The notes under the pieces were generated by a model. It did no database searches. It saw only the letters and a list, made by a program, of their open reading frames with translations, and was not told the origin of the DNA. A DNA stretch of 64,000 nucleotides from Hypericum androsaemum (Eukaryota; Streptophyta; Magnoliopsida; Malpighiales; Hypericaceae): contig OZ023197.1 of assembly GCA_963995505.1 (NCBI GenBank), positions 7,057,827 through 7,121,826 on the forward strand, given 5' to 3'. Positions 10,279 through 20,414 of this stretch are shown piece after piece. Made by a program: the position numbers and the translations under genes. Numbering within the stretch: position 1 is the first letter of the stretch; each line of letters starts with the position of its first letter.

Positions 10279-11139
10279 ATGGCCGACCCTAATGACATCC
10301 CAAGACCCGACATGAATCAGAGATTCACTCAAATGGAGGCGGCAATTCAGGTGATCCTTACTCGTCTGGACAATCTGGCGGTGCAACCACCTGGGGTACA
10401 ACCCGCTCTGGCTGAGGTACGTCACAATCAAGAGGAGGAAGAGGATGATGCTAATTCGGATGCCACTTTATATGTGAGAAGGGGAGGAAGAGGTGTTCGT
10501 GGAACTAGAGGAAGAGGGCGTGGTGATGGTGGGCGTGGTCTTAGGAGAGAAGTTTATAGGGGGGAAGATCGCGGTGAAGAATATGTTAGGCGAGTAGATA
10601 GGCCATTCAAGATGAACATAGAAAAGTTCTACGGAGATGTTGATGTAGAGGCTTTCTTGAATTGGCTAGACTCTGTGGAGAAGTATTTTGATTGTATGGA
10701 GTTGACTGAAGAGCAAAAGGTGAGTTATGTAGCCTTTAAATTGGAATCAGGTGCGGCTGTTTGGTGGAGAAAAGAGCAAGAGGTCCGAAGGAGGAGAGGA
10801 GATCTACCAATCAGAGACTGGCCGACCATGGAGCAAGCCTTGAGGGAGAGGTTTTTGCCAGTGGACTACCATCAGACCCTCTACAGTCAATTCCTTACGT
10901 GCACTCAAGGAAATCGTTCGGTGGAAGAGTACATGACTGAGTTCATGAGGTTGGCGTCAAGGAACGATGTGGAAGAGAATGAGGATCAGATGATTGCACG
11001 GTTTGTTGAGGGCCTCAGTTATGAGATCAAGAGCAAGATGGAGTTTGACACGTTTTTGTTTTTCAACGATGCGTGTGCCAAAGCTAGAAAGATTGGGGCT
11101 GCCTTGAAGAGGAAGAAGCCATTCACACCCTGCCTTTAA
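10279..11139 (+). CDS. gag: G1-b gag (cut short by a stop codon)
   Basis: 286-residue reading frame from ATG 10279. It makes the structural GAG protein of the virus-like particle. An acidic N-terminus (residues 50-62) is followed by an Arg/Gly-rich basic stretch (67-92), then the plant retrotransposon GAG domain (about 113-255) with FLNWLDSVEKYFD, AVWWRKEQ and YSQFLTCTQG. It ends at TAA 11137-11139, where G1-a reads a serine codon (LSGPGQ). The same frame continues open to 14688, so this one change separates GAG from its CCHC knuckle and pol. Confidence 0.88.
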   Translation: MADPNDIPRPDMNQRFTQMEAAIQVILTRLDNLAVQPPGVQPALAEVRHNQEEEEDDANSDATLYVRRGGRGVRGTRGRGRGDGGRGLRREVYRGEDRGEEYVRRVDRPFKMNIEKFYGDVDVEAFLNWLDSVEKYFDCMELTEEQKVSYVAFKLESGAAVWWRKEQEVRRRRGDLPIRDWPTMEQALRERFLPVDYHQTLYSQFLTCTQGNRSVEEYMTEFMRLASRNDVEENEDQMIARFVEGLSYEIKSKMEFDTFLFFNDACAKARKIGAALKRKKPFTPCL

Positions 11140-14100
11140 GGCCCTGGCCAGACTTCTAGTCCTGCAAAAGGAATTGAGAGGAGTGCACCCCAAACAAATG
11201 CTCCTAGGCCCCCTTCGAAGAAGCCTGATCCCGTTCTGGTGCAAAGAAAGGGAAAGGAGGTTGACACGAGCTCGGTGATTCGTTGTTACAAATGCAATGA
11301 GATGGGGCACAAGTCTAGTGATTGTCCCAAAAGGAAATACACTCAGTTGTGTGAAAAGGAAGATGAGGAGGAGGAATCATCAGGAGCTTACTTTTGCGTA
11401 CCAGTTGAAGAGAGTGGGGATGAGGACCAAGAGTATTCAGAAGAGGAGGATGAGTACTGTGGTGTGTTGAGAAAGCTAGCCTTGACCACTAATAAAAGAG
11501 ATGAATCTCAGAGGCACAACTTGTTTCGCACACGGTGTTATGTTGGTGATCAAGTGTGCGAAGTCATCATTGATAGTGGGAGCCAGGAGAATTTTGTTAG
11601 CAAGCAGATCGTAGAGAAGCTTGGGCTGCAAGTTACACCATACCCTGCCCCTTATTCGATTGGTTGGGTGCGAGCTGGGGGAGGGATCAAAGTGACATCC
11701 AAGTGCACACTCCCGATCAAAATTGGCAAGTTCGAAGACGTGGTGAACTGTGATGTCCTTGAGATGGACGCTTGCCACATTCTCCTTGGCCGACCGTGGA
11801 AATTTAACAATCAGGCTATACACAAAGGCAAGGAGAACACGTACGAGCTTAAGAAGGGGAGCAAGCAATTCACCTTACTCCCTGAGAGGCCGAAGCAAGG
11901 GAGAATCCAATTAAACAGTACCATGCAGCTCGTAACGATGGTATCTTACTCCCGCGAGTTTATGGAAGATCTAAATGCTTCAGATTGGTGTCAATTCATG
12001 GTGATGAAGCATTCGTCATTGCCAGAAGAAGGAGAGTCCGAGTCCTTGCCTGATCAGATTGTGAAGTTATTTGAGATGTTTCCCGAGGTTGTGGAGGAAG
12101 ATTTGCCCGAGGGGTTACCCCCTTTGAGAGATATCCAGCACCAGATTGATTTAATTCCGGGTGTAACTCTCCCTAACTTGCCGCATTACAGAATGAGTCC
12201 AAAGGAAAATCAGATTGTGAGGGAGGAAGTCCAGGATCTTCTGAATAAGGGATACGTGCGAGAGAGCTTGAGTCCCACTGGTGTTCCTGCCCTTCTCGTG
12301 CCAAAGAAGGATGGAACATGGAGGATGTGTATAGACAGTCGAGCAATCAACAAGATCACGATTGGATATCGCTTCCCAATCCCACGGCTCAATGATTTGC
12401 TGGATAATCTTAGTGGTGCCACTATTTTCTCTAAGATTGATCTTCGAAGTCGCTACCACCAGATCAGGATCCGACCCGGGGATGAATGGAAGACTGCCTT
12501 CAAGACGAGGGATGGTTTATATGAATGGCTCGTGATGCCTTTCGGCCTCACCAATGCACCGAGCACATTCATGCGTCTTATGCACCAAGTCTTGAAGCCT
12601 TTCCTAGACACCTTCATTGTGGTGTATTTTGATGATATCCTAGTCTATAGCAAGACTGAGGAGGATCACGTAACCCATTTGCATGATGTGTTTCAAGCTC
12701 TCCAAGATAATAAGTTATACATTAATTTGAAGAAATGTAGTTTCTGGAAGGAGAAGCTTCTGTTCTTGGGATTTAATGTAGGGAAAGAAGGAATCCATGT
12801 TGACCAATCCAAGGTTGAAGCTATTAGCTCGTGGCCGGTGCCTGCGAACGTGAGTCAAGTCAGGAGTTTCCTTGGATTAGCAACCTTCTATCGAAGGTTC
12901 ATAAGGGATTTTAGCATCATTGCTGCCCCTCTTACGAACCTACTCAAGAAGAATTCTCCTTTTGTGTGGGGAGAGGGAGCTGATCGAGCCTTCCAGATAT
13001 TGAAGAAGAAATTGAGCACCGCACCCGTGCTAGCTCTTCCAGACTTTGCCAAATTGTTTGAAGTTGAAGTGGACGCGTCTGGACTTGGAATAGGAGCTGT
13101 CCTATCCCAAGAGAAGAGACCACTAGCTTACTTCAGCGAGAAGCTAAGTGAACCAAGGCAGAAATGGACCACCTATGAAAAGGAGTTCTACGCGGTTGTC
13201 CGAGCTCTTAGGACGTGGGAACACTACTTGGTTGGTAAGGAATTCGTGCTTTATTCTGATCATCAAGCATTGAAATTCTTATTTGATCAATCAAAGTTGA
13301 GTAATCCCATGCATGCACATTGGTGTATGTACTTGCAAAAGTTTCCATTTAAAATCGTGCACAAGAGTGGAACTCTGAATGTGGTTGCCGATACGTTGAG
13401 TAGGAGGGTAATGTTGCTTACTGAATTGAGGGGAATGATCACTGCTTTTGATTGTCTTCATGAGCAATATGAGAAGGATGAAGACTTTGGTGAGGTGTGG
13501 ATGAAGTGCAAAGATGGCCAAGGGTACGAAGATTATTTCTTGCAGGATGGTTACTTGATGAAAGGGAATCAGTTATGCGTTCCTAAGACATCTTTACGCG
13601 ATCAATTAATGTGGGAGTTGCATGGAGGGGCTCTCTCAGCTCATCTTGGTCGTGACAAGACTTTGGTCTCATTGCAAGAAAGATTTTTCTGGCCGAAAAT
13701 GACGAAGGAGGTTGCCAACTTTGTGAAGCATTGCCGAGTGTGTCAAGAAACTAAGGGCAGCGTACACAATACTGGCCTTTACACACCCCTCCCCATTCCT
13801 GAAGCAATTTGGGAAGACTTGCTCATGGACTTCGTGCTAGGATTACCTCGTACCCCGAGGGGTGCAGATTCTATTTTTGTTGTTATGGACAGGTTGTCAA
13901 AGATGGCGCACTTCATTCCATGCAAAAAGACAAATGATGCGAGTGTCGTGGCGAAACACTTCTTTAGGGAGGTGGTACGTCTGCATGGAGTGCCAAAGTC
14001 CATTATTTCTGATCGTGACACGAAGTTTCTTGCGAGCTTCTGGAAGACACTTTGGAGGATGTTCGATGCAACCCTCAAATTTAGCACGACTGCGCACCCC

Positions 14101-14688
14101 CAGACTGATGGGCAGACTGAGGTAACCAACCGTACACTTGGGAATCTTCTCCAAAGCCTTTGTCATGAGAGGAAGCGCCAATGGGATCTTGCACTTCCCA
14201 TAGCTGAGTTTGCAAATAATGGCGCAATACATCGCTCCACAGGGAAGTCACCTTTTTCTTTGGTGTACACGAAGGTCCCTAATCATCTTGTGGATGTGTC
14301 TAGTGTGCCAAGGCCTCCACGGGCCAATGCAGCTGCCATTTTGTACGCAGAGCACGTTCAATCCGTGCTAGATGCTGTAAAGAAGAGGTTGGAAGATACG
14401 TATGGAAAAGAGAAGCAGCGCGTGGATGCTCGAAGAAAGGAGCGAATTTTCCAACCAGGAGAGCAGGTTATGGTGCACTTTCGGAAGGAGAGGATGCCCT
14501 CCAACATGGGAGGCAAGCTTCAAGCAAGGAGGTTCGGTCCATACAAGATCATGAGGCGTGTGAATGATAATGCATATGTGGTTGATCTCGCAGAGGAGTT
14601 TGGAGTGTCCAAGACCTTCAATGTCGCAGACTTGACACCCTACTATGATCCTCTTCCTTTTCCTAGCAAGCTGGCTACTCGGGACTAG
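11140..14688 (+). CDS. pol: G1-b pol: CCHC, protease, reverse transcriptase, RNase H, integrase
   Basis: Open in the gag frame for 1182 codons after the TAA. Numbering the whole polyprotein from 10279: CCHC knuckle C336-C339-H344-C349; acidic stretch about 361-393; protease D-S-G 432-434; reverse transcriptase with YFDD at 783-786; RNase H acids D932, E969, D994, D1038; integrase zinc finger H1115, H1122, C1152, C1155; integrase catalytic D1184, D1245, E1281 with the DD35E spacing; GPY motif 1420-1422. It ends 47 residues later with no chromodomain. All catalytic residues that I can locate are present, so only the single nonsense codon at 11137 and the lost LTR bases make it defective. It could still supply enzymes in trans only if translated from an internal start or by readthrough. 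Confidence 0.9.
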   Translation, partial: GPGQTSSPAKGIERSAPQTNAPRPPSKKPDPVLVQRKGKEVDTSSVIRCYKCNEMGHKSSDCPKRKYTQLCEKEDEEEESSGAYFCVPVEESGDEDQEYSEEEDEYCGVLRKLALTTNKRDESQRHNLFRTRCYVGDQVCEVIIDSGSQENFVSKQIVEKLGLQVTPYPAPYSIGWVRAGGGIKVTSKCTLPIKIGKFEDVVNCDVLEMDACHILLGRPWKFNNQAIHKGKENTYELKKGSKQFTLLPERPKQGRIQLNSTMQLVTMVSYSREFMEDLNASDWCQFMVMKHSSLPEEGESESLPDQIVKLFEMFPEVVEEDLPEGLPPLRDIQHQIDLIPGVTLPNLPHYRMSPKENQIVREEVQDLLNKGYVRESLSPTGVPALLVPKKDGTWRMCIDSRAINKITIGYRFPIPRLNDLLDNLSGATIFSKIDLRSRYHQIRIRPGDEWKTAFKTRDGLYEWLVMPFGLTNAPSTFMRLMHQVLKPFLDTFIVVYFDDILVYSKTEEDHVTHLHDVFQALQDNKLYINLKKCSFWKEKLLFLGFNVGKEGIHVDQSKVEAISSWPVPANVSQVRSFLGLATFYRRFIRDFSIIAAPLTNLLKKNSPFVWGEGADRAFQILKKKLSTAPVLALPDFAKLFEVEVDASGLGIGAVLSQEKRPLAYFSEKLSEPRQKWTTYEKEFYAVVRALRTWEHYLVGKEFVLYSDHQALKFLFDQSKLSNPMHAHWCMYLQKFPFKIVHKSGTLNVVADTLSRRVMLLTELRGMITAFDCLHEQYEKDEDFGEVWMKCKDGQGYEDYFLQDGYLMKGNQLCVPKTSLRDQLMWELHGGALSAHLGRDKTLVSLQERFFWPKMTKEVANFVKHCRVCQETKGSVHNTGLYTPLPIPEAIWEDLLMDFVLGLPRTPRGADSIFVVMDRLSKMAHFIPCKKTNDASVVAKHFFREVVRLHGVPKSIISDRDTKFLASFWKTLWRMFDATLKFSTTAHPQTDGQTEVTNRTLGNLLQSLCHERKRQWDLALPIAEFANNGAIHRSTGKSPFSLVYTKVPNHLVDVSSVPRPPRANAAAILYAEHVQSVLDAVKKRLEDTYGKEKQRVDARRKERIFQPGEQVMVHFRKERMPSNMGGKLQARRFGPYKIMRRVNDNAYVVDLAEEFGVSKTFNVADLTPYYDPLPFPSKLATRD

Positions 14689-14697
14689 CATTTTCTC

Positions 14698-14710
14698 AAG
14701 CAGGGGAGGA
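14698..14710 (+). other. Polypurine tract of G1-b
   Basis: AAGCAGGGGAGGA immediately before the 3' LTR; plus-strand primer. Confidence 0.85.
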
Positions 14711-15233
14711 TGGCGTAGGAAGCCTCGAAGAATAAGGTGCAACGTACGTGTGCATGGCTTGCATTGCGAGCTGTCCGAGTCTCCTTAATTCACAAGCTGT
14801 CCAAACTGTTGATTTCCTCTTTATTTCCATCTTTATTTCCGTTGATCTCCTCTTTATTTCCGAATGTAATAAAGCCCAATGGTGACATTTAAATATAGGC
14901 GGTTACAGATGGTTTAAGGCTGGCTGAAATGTGAGGAGGTGCGTGATTAATGCCCTTCAAGACACGCCTTGAATCACGCCCCTATATGTGTTTCTTTTGA
15001 ATGGAATAAACGGATAGTGAATTGAAAACCAAAAACCTGAGCGAGTGAGCTTTCCTTTCGTGCATGGATTTTCATGAGTTGTGCATGGATTTGCACAAAT
15101 TCTGAGTGATTTGCCCTAGCTGGCCGCTTGTTAAATCAAGCAACTCTCTAGTTGAGCTTCGGAAGGAGCAGATTAGAGTTTTACCTTCATTGTTCGTTCC
15201 AAATCATTTGCTAAGTTTGTTCGCGCTACACTA
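14711..15233 (+). repeat. 3' LTR of G1-b
   Basis: 523 bp, TGGCGTAGG to TACACTA. Near the right end it lacks about 8 bp found in the left LTR between GCGCT and TACACTA. TATA-like box at 14888-14897. Confidence 0.88.
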
Positions 15234-15238
15234 CCAAA

Positions 15239-15281
15239 GTAGCACGGTCCGTTGTGAACCTTCCTGCCGAGGTTCATATCA
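15239..15281 (+). repeat. 3' LTR of G2-a, last 43 bp
   Basis: Continuation of the LTR interrupted at 9568, from GTAGCACGG to TTCATATCA. It matches the equivalent end of the G2-e LTR (208-250, other strand). Confidence 0.8.
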
Positions 15282-15537
15282 ATTCACAAATCTGATCACT
15301 GGAGAAGTCGACCATAGTGAAGGCTTCTTCTTCATATTGAAGGTCTACAGGTGAGGGTCTCGGATTATAATTCTTAGTTTGGGGCGTGTTTGTTACCTTT
15401 TTAAAGGTTAGTTTACTAATTTCTACTGGTACAGATGATTCTCCTACCTCATTTAAGGTATTTATTGTGAGTTTCTCTTTATGTGATATTCTAAATTTCT
15501 CTAGTCTAGAAGCAAGTTCACCAATTGATGTGAATCT
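15282..15537. other. 256 bp of unassigned sequence between two Family II elements
   Basis: Lies between the LTR end of G2-a and the LTR end of G2-b. It contains only short open stretches and matches nothing else in this window. It is probably the old target DNA into which both elements inserted. Confidence 0.5.
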
Positions 15538-16270
15538 TGTTACGGATCCACGCGGAAGTCGGATCTTCTACGTTCAGAATGATGGAGATCTCAACCCGTT
15601 GTTTATGCCTCTGCAAGAACCTCGGTATTGAATAACCTTGACCCACTGCTGTAGGGAAACAAGAACCTCGATCTTAAAGCGAATACGCCACAAACGGTGG
15701 TGGATGAACCGTTTGATAAGTGGTCGTTCGTGCAAGAACTAATCAGCCCGCAAGAACCAAAAGGGAGTCAACAACTCACGAAATTTTATTCAGCCAAAAG
15801 AAAGTGTCTCCTTATTCTGTTTGTGCCTTTATAAATAGGCAAAGTTTAGAGACTCCTAATTCGAATTGAGATATGCTCAAAACGAAATTATAGTATCCTA
15901 AACTGATTTAAACTTCCAAAAACGAAATTATCTCAAAAGGGACTTCCTAGATAGACTATAACTCCTAAAAATTCGGGATACTCCTAAAAATTTGGAATTA
16001 ACGAACATCTGACTTCCTAGATATTCTAGAACTCCTAAAAACGAAATCAAGACATAATTAACTTCCTAAACAGCCTTAACAATGTTTATGGGCTTCTTAT
16101 TAGCTTCTGGGTCACCAATGGGCTTCAACAGATTGGCTTGAGCCCAAATTTCTTGAATTAAGGCATTGAACTCAGCTTGAAACTTCTTAGCTCTTGCTCT
16201 TGTGAGTGGTCCGTTTGGCACTTCAACTTGATCTTTTGGTGTCCTTATTGTGGTGGGAGGATTCCTATCA
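15538..16270 (-). repeat. 3' LTR of G2-b
   Basis: 733 bp, left end TGTTACGG, right end CCTATCA, followed by the polypurine tract at 16271-16283 (minus strand AAGAGGAGGGGAA). TATA-like region TTTATAAATA at 15828-15837 (minus strand TATTTATAAA). The C-terminal pol tail, stop TAG at 16066-16068, lies in its first 205 bp. Confidence 0.78.
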
Positions 16271-17735
16271 TTCCCCTCCTCTTGAAAAGGATTTGTCCTC
16301 AAATCATCACCTACATCAAACGGGCTTAAGTCAGAAACATTGAAAGTTGCACTTACATTATACTCACCAGGTAAATCAAGTTTGTAAGCATTGTCGTTGA
16401 GGTGTTCGAGAACTTGAAAGGGACCATCTCCTCGTGGTAGAAACTTGGAACGTCGATGCGCTGGAAAACGTTCCTTCCTCATATGCAACCAGACCCAATC
16501 ACCAGGTTCAAAGACCACCTTATGTCGTCCCTTGTTTGCTTATTTTGCATACTTCTCTGTTCGACGCTCGATGTTCAACCTAGCCTTCTCATGCAGCTGC
16601 TGACAAAATCAGCCTTCTTCTTTCCATCTAAGTTAACATACTCAGTTGAAGGCAAAGGGCTTAAATCCAAAGGATTTAAAGGGTTAAATCCATACACAAG
16701 TTCAAACGGTGAGAATTGAGTAGCAGAATGAACAGACCAGTTATAAGCAAACTCAACATGTGGCAAACAATCTTCCCAAGTTTTAATGTTTTGTTTAATG
16801 AGTGCCCTTAACAAAGTAGACAAAGTCCTATTTACGACTTCCGTTTGACCATCAGTTTGTGGATGACAAGTAGTAGAAAACAATAGCTTAGTGCCTAACT
16901 TACACCACAAAGTCTTCCTGAAATAGCTCAAGAACTTAGTATCTCTATCTGAAATAATCGTTCTGGGCATGCCATGTAGTCTCACGACCTCTCTAAAGAA
17001 TAAATCAGCAATATGCGAAGCATCATCAGTTTTATGATATGGAATAAAATGTGCCATCTTGGAAAATCTATCCACAACCACAAAAATAGAATCTCTCCCA
17101 CGTTTAGTCCTAGGCAGACCTAACACAAAATCCATAGAAATGTCAATCAAAGGCTCACTAGGAATAGGTAGAGGGGTATACAAACCGTGGGGCTGAACTT
17201 TTGACTTAGCTTGCCTACATGTGATGCATCTGCCACATATTCGCTCGACGTCACGCTTCATGTGTGGCCAATAGAAGTGTTCCTGCAAAATCGTCAGAGT
17301 CTTTGCAACTCCAAAATGACCCATTAAGCCCCCACCATGGGATTTTTGCACTAACAACTCTCTCAACGAACAATTAGGCACACATAACTTATTTTCTCGA
17401 AATAAGAACCCTTCATGCCTAAAGAATTTACCAGATGCAATTTTCTCAGAATCTTTGTACAACTCAGAAAAGTCACTATCATCAGCATATAGTTCCTTAA
17501 TGTGCTCAAAACCAAGCAATTTGGCATCAAGAGTTGAAATTAATGCGTACCTTCGAGAAAGTGCGTCAGCTACCACATTTTCCTTACCTTGCTTATATCA
17601 AATGACATACGGAAATGTCTCAATGAACTCCACCCAACGTGCATGCCTTTTGTTTAGCTTGTGCTGATCCTTCAAGTGTTTCAATGACTCATGGTCAGTG
17701 TGAATCACGAATTTCTTAGGCCATATGTAATGTTG
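16066..17735 (-). pseudogene. pol: G2-b pol: end of RNase H, integrase and tail (broken)
   Basis: Integrase joins element DNA to the host genome. The stretch 17576-16575 is open for 333 codons and holds the VVADALSRR end of RNase H, the HHCC zinc finger (HGGGLMGHF ... CGRCITC) and the catalytic residues in [16 protein letters not shown] and [13 protein letters not shown] 17598-17600 precedes it. One base is missing near 16603 compared with G2-a (QLHE region), shifting the frame, and TAA 16540-16542 follows. The last 150 codons (16518-16066) hold the tail: DWVWLHMRKE, a GPF motif, NVSDLSPFDVGDDLRTNPFQ, then LTRARAK inside the LTR. No chromodomain is seen. Confidence 0.85.
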
Positions 17736-19331
17736 CTATATTTCCGAAGTTCGAACCAATGCGTAAAACTCCTTGTCATACGTTGGGTAGTTTAAGGCTG
17801 CCCCACTTAGTTTTTCGCTAAAGTAAGCAATTGGTCGTCCTTCTTGCATAAGAACAGCGCCGATACCAACACCTAAAGCATCACATTCAACCTCAAATGC
17901 CTTAGAAAAGTTAGGTAAAGACAATAAAGGTGCATTTGTCAACTTCTCTTTAATTAGCTGAAACGCCTTTTCTTGTTCTTCTCCCCATCGAAATCCGACA
18001 TTCTTCTTGATCACTTCAGTAAGTGGTGCAGCTATGCTACTGAAGTCTTTCACAAACCTTCGGTAGAAGCTAGCTAGTCCATGAAAACTCCGAACATTAG
18101 CAACACTTGTGGGACTTGGCCACTCTTGGATTGCACGTACCTTCTCTTCATCGACCTGTATACCTTCTGCACTAACAACAAATCCCAAGAACCCAAGCTT
18201 GTTTGTGCAAAAAGTACACTTCTTCATATTGGCAAATAACTGATCTTTTCTAAGTGCATCTAGAACAGATTTCAAATGTACTACATGATCTTCCAAGCTT
18301 TTGCTATAAATCAGTATATCATCAAAATAAACGACAACAAATCTGCCAATAAATGGACGCAAAACATGATTCATAAGTCTCATAAATGTGCTAGGAGCAT
18401 TAGACAATCCAAAAGGCATGACCATCCATTCATATAAACTATATTTTGTTTTAAAGGCAGTTTTCCACTCGTCTCCTTCTTTCATTCTAATCTGATGATA
18501 ACCACTTTTCAAATCAATCTTAGAAAACATACAAGATCCATGCAGCTCATCTAACATATCATCTAAACGAGGAATAGGATGACGATACTTTACCGTTATG
18601 TTGTTGATGGATCAACAATCAACACACATTCTCCATGTTCCATCTTTCTTCGGTACAAGTAAAACTGGAACAGCGCAAGGACTCATGCTTTCTCTCACAT
18701 ACCCCTTCCCTAACAACTCATTTACTTGTCGTGCAAGCTCTTTTGTCTCCTCAGGGTTGCTCCTATAGGCTGGAGGATTCGGAATTGCAGCTCCTGGAAC
18801 AAAGTCAATTTGATGTTCAATTCCTCGGATTGGTGGTAACCCCGGTGGTAATTCCTCGGGAAAGACATCTTCAAACTCCTGCAAAAGAGTAACAACGATA
18901 CTTGGTAAAGCATGATCCAATTCGTTAGTGTTCAAAAGTGCCTCTTTGTACCTAAGTACAATCATTGGCTGTTTTGAAAGACAAGCTTGCTTGATATCAC
19001 TCACTCCCGCATAATAACTCTTTTTCAGACCCTCATATTTTCTCTCATTGGCCATTTTTCCTTCAACTTTTTCGGCTTCTTTTGTTCTTTCACCATCTTT
19101 CTTTCCAGTTCTCACATCATTTTTCTCATTGGCCATTTTTCCTTCCTTTTTTTTGGCTTCTTTTTTCCTTTCAATTCTTTTCTTTTGTTCTATTTTTCTT
19201 TTTTCATCACTTTCCTTTTGCAATTTCAATTGATCTTCAAAGACTTGCTGTGGTGACAATGGCACAAGAGTGACTACTCGTCGGTTGAGTACAAAAGAGT
19301 ACTTGTTGGTGAAGCCATCATGCGTCACTCA
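17736..19331 (-). pseudogene. pol: G2-b pol: reverse transcriptase and start of RNase H (broken)
   Basis: The stretch after TGA 19329-19331 has a Lys/Glu-rich linker (19250-19040) and then the reverse transcriptase start ([32 protein letters not shown]). TGA 18612-18614 falls where G2-a keeps a CGA arginine codon. The remaining 273 codons carry [30 protein letters not shown] near 18325, and the RNase H start [14 protein letters not shown], with Leu where a small residue is usual. TAG 17736-17738 replaces a TGG that G2-a retains. Confidence 0.85.
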
Positions 19332-19853
19332 TCTATCAAACTGCCATGGCCTTCCAAGCAACAAGTGTCCAGCTTGCATTGGCACTACATCACATAACGC
19401 CTCATCTTCATACTTGCCAATCTGAAATGCCACTAACACTAGCCTTTCCACCCTTATTTCTCCACTATCATTCAGCCATTGTAGCTTCTATGGCCTAGGG
19501 TGCTTCTTCATCAGCAACCCTAATTTTTCCACCATTGTAGTGCTTGCAACATTAGTACAACTTCCCCCATCAATAATGACACTACAAACCTTGTCCTTGA
19601 CATAGCACCTTGAATGGAAGATGTTCTCCCGTTGTACAATGTCGTCAACTTCTTTTGCCTGTAAGCTCAAAGCTCTCCTAGTCACCAAAGTCAATGAATC
19701 AGGAGCTACAAACTCCTCCTCTGAAATGTCCTCCAATGAGGGCATGCTATCATTGTCTGAATCTTCCTTATCAGTCTCGACTTCTCCATTATCTCGCATC
19801 ACCATGATCTGCTTGTCAGGACATTGACTTACGATGTGCCCTCTTCCCTGACA
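19332..19853 (-). pseudogene. G2-b protease region (broken)
   Basis: Contains an acidic stretch followed by the retroviral-type aspartic protease start VIIDGGSCTNVAS (about 19590-19550) and EKLGL, then TAG 19488-19490, then the end of protease GHLLLGRPWQFD. The active-site D-G-G is intact. Confidence 0.75.
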
Positions 19854-20414
19854 CTAAAAACACTTAATGTCACGATTCCTAGAAATAGAGGCTTCCGTCT
19901 TTTATTGTGGAGTGCTTTTGGTTCTCTCCATCTTTTGCTCCATTTTGGATGCTTGTGACTTGTCCAACTTCTTTCCATAGTTTGGCTTCCAAGAAGAAGC
20001 ACCAGATGTTGCTCGTGAAACTCCCATCTTCTTTGATTGTTTCTCCACTTTGATTGCCATGTGCACCATATCTTCCAACTCTACATAGTGTTGTAACTCC
20101 ACCTTATCTTGAATCTCAGGGTTTAATCCACACAGAAACCTAGCCATAGTGGCTTCTCGATCTTCCTCAACATTGGCTTGAATCATGGCAATCTCCATCT
20201 CCTTGTAGTAATCCTCCACACTCATATTCCCTTGTCGAAGTCCTTGTAACTTATTAAACAGCTCCCGATAGTAATGACTAGGAACAAATCATTTTCTCAT
20301 CACCACTTTCATCTCTTCCCATGTTTCAATTGGTCGTTCTCCATACCGTCTCCTGCTTGTAACAAATTGATCCCACCAAGTAATAGCATAATCAGAAAAC
20401 TTAGTCACAGCAAG
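19854..20414 (-). pseudogene. gag: G2-b gag, 5' part missing (broken)
   Basis: Begins at the satellite boundary with [16 protein letters not shown], the core of the plant GAG domain, then [21 protein letters not shown] 20289-20291 follows, then NMSVEDYYKEME, which is also typical GAG. A Lys/Ser-rich region ends at TAA 19902-19904. A CCHC knuckle (C-X2-C-X4-H-X4-C, about 19866-19825) has a TAG at 19854-19856 inside its first loop. The missing part would have been roughly the first 100 residues. Confidence 0.8.

Larger units (their letters stand above)
9569..15233 (+). mobile_element. G1-b: nearly intact Family I Ty3/gypsy element inserted in the G2-a LTR
   Basis: 5665 bp, plus strand, with LTRs 9569-10101 and 14711-15233, primer-binding site, leader, full gag-pol with one nonsense codon, and polypurine tract. 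The target duplication is CCAGA (9564-9568) and CCAAA (15234-15238), one mismatch; the uninterrupted target in the G2-e LTR reads CCAAA. The LTRs differ by roughly a dozen substitutions plus a short deletion of about 8 bp near the end of the right copy. Confidence 0.93.
938..15281 (+). mobile_element. G2-a: old Family II Ty3/gypsy element, carrier of three insertions
   Basis: Plus-strand element surviving in three pieces: 938-1716 (reverse transcriptase and start of RNase H), 7326-9568 (rest of RNase H, integrase and most of the 3' LTR) and 15239-15281 (last 43 bp of the LTR). G2-e is inserted at its left end, G1-a inside RNase H and G1-b inside the 3' LTR. Its 5' LTR, gag and protease are not in the window. 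Many nonsense codons and several deletions show that it is dead and is the oldest layer here. Confidence 0.8.
15538..20414 (-). mobile_element. G2-b: Family II Ty3/gypsy element, 5' end removed at the satellite boundary
   Basis: Minus-strand element with 3' LTR (15538-16270), pol and most of gag. The frame runs leftward from 20414 and carries at least eight nonsense codons before a frameshift near 16603. Gag breaks off at 20414, where the 10-bp satellite begins; the 5' LTR, leader and first part of gag are absent. It is the best guide in the window to the normal Family II coding layout. Confidence 0.85.

Noticed and set aside
10279..14688. Chromodomain at the integrase C-terminus
   Set aside because: Only about 47 residues follow the GPY motif and no aromatic-cage pattern is visible.
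1365..14742. Many frames of 60-130 codons antisense to gag-pol
   Set aside because: They are shadows of the conserved coding frames on the opposite strand.
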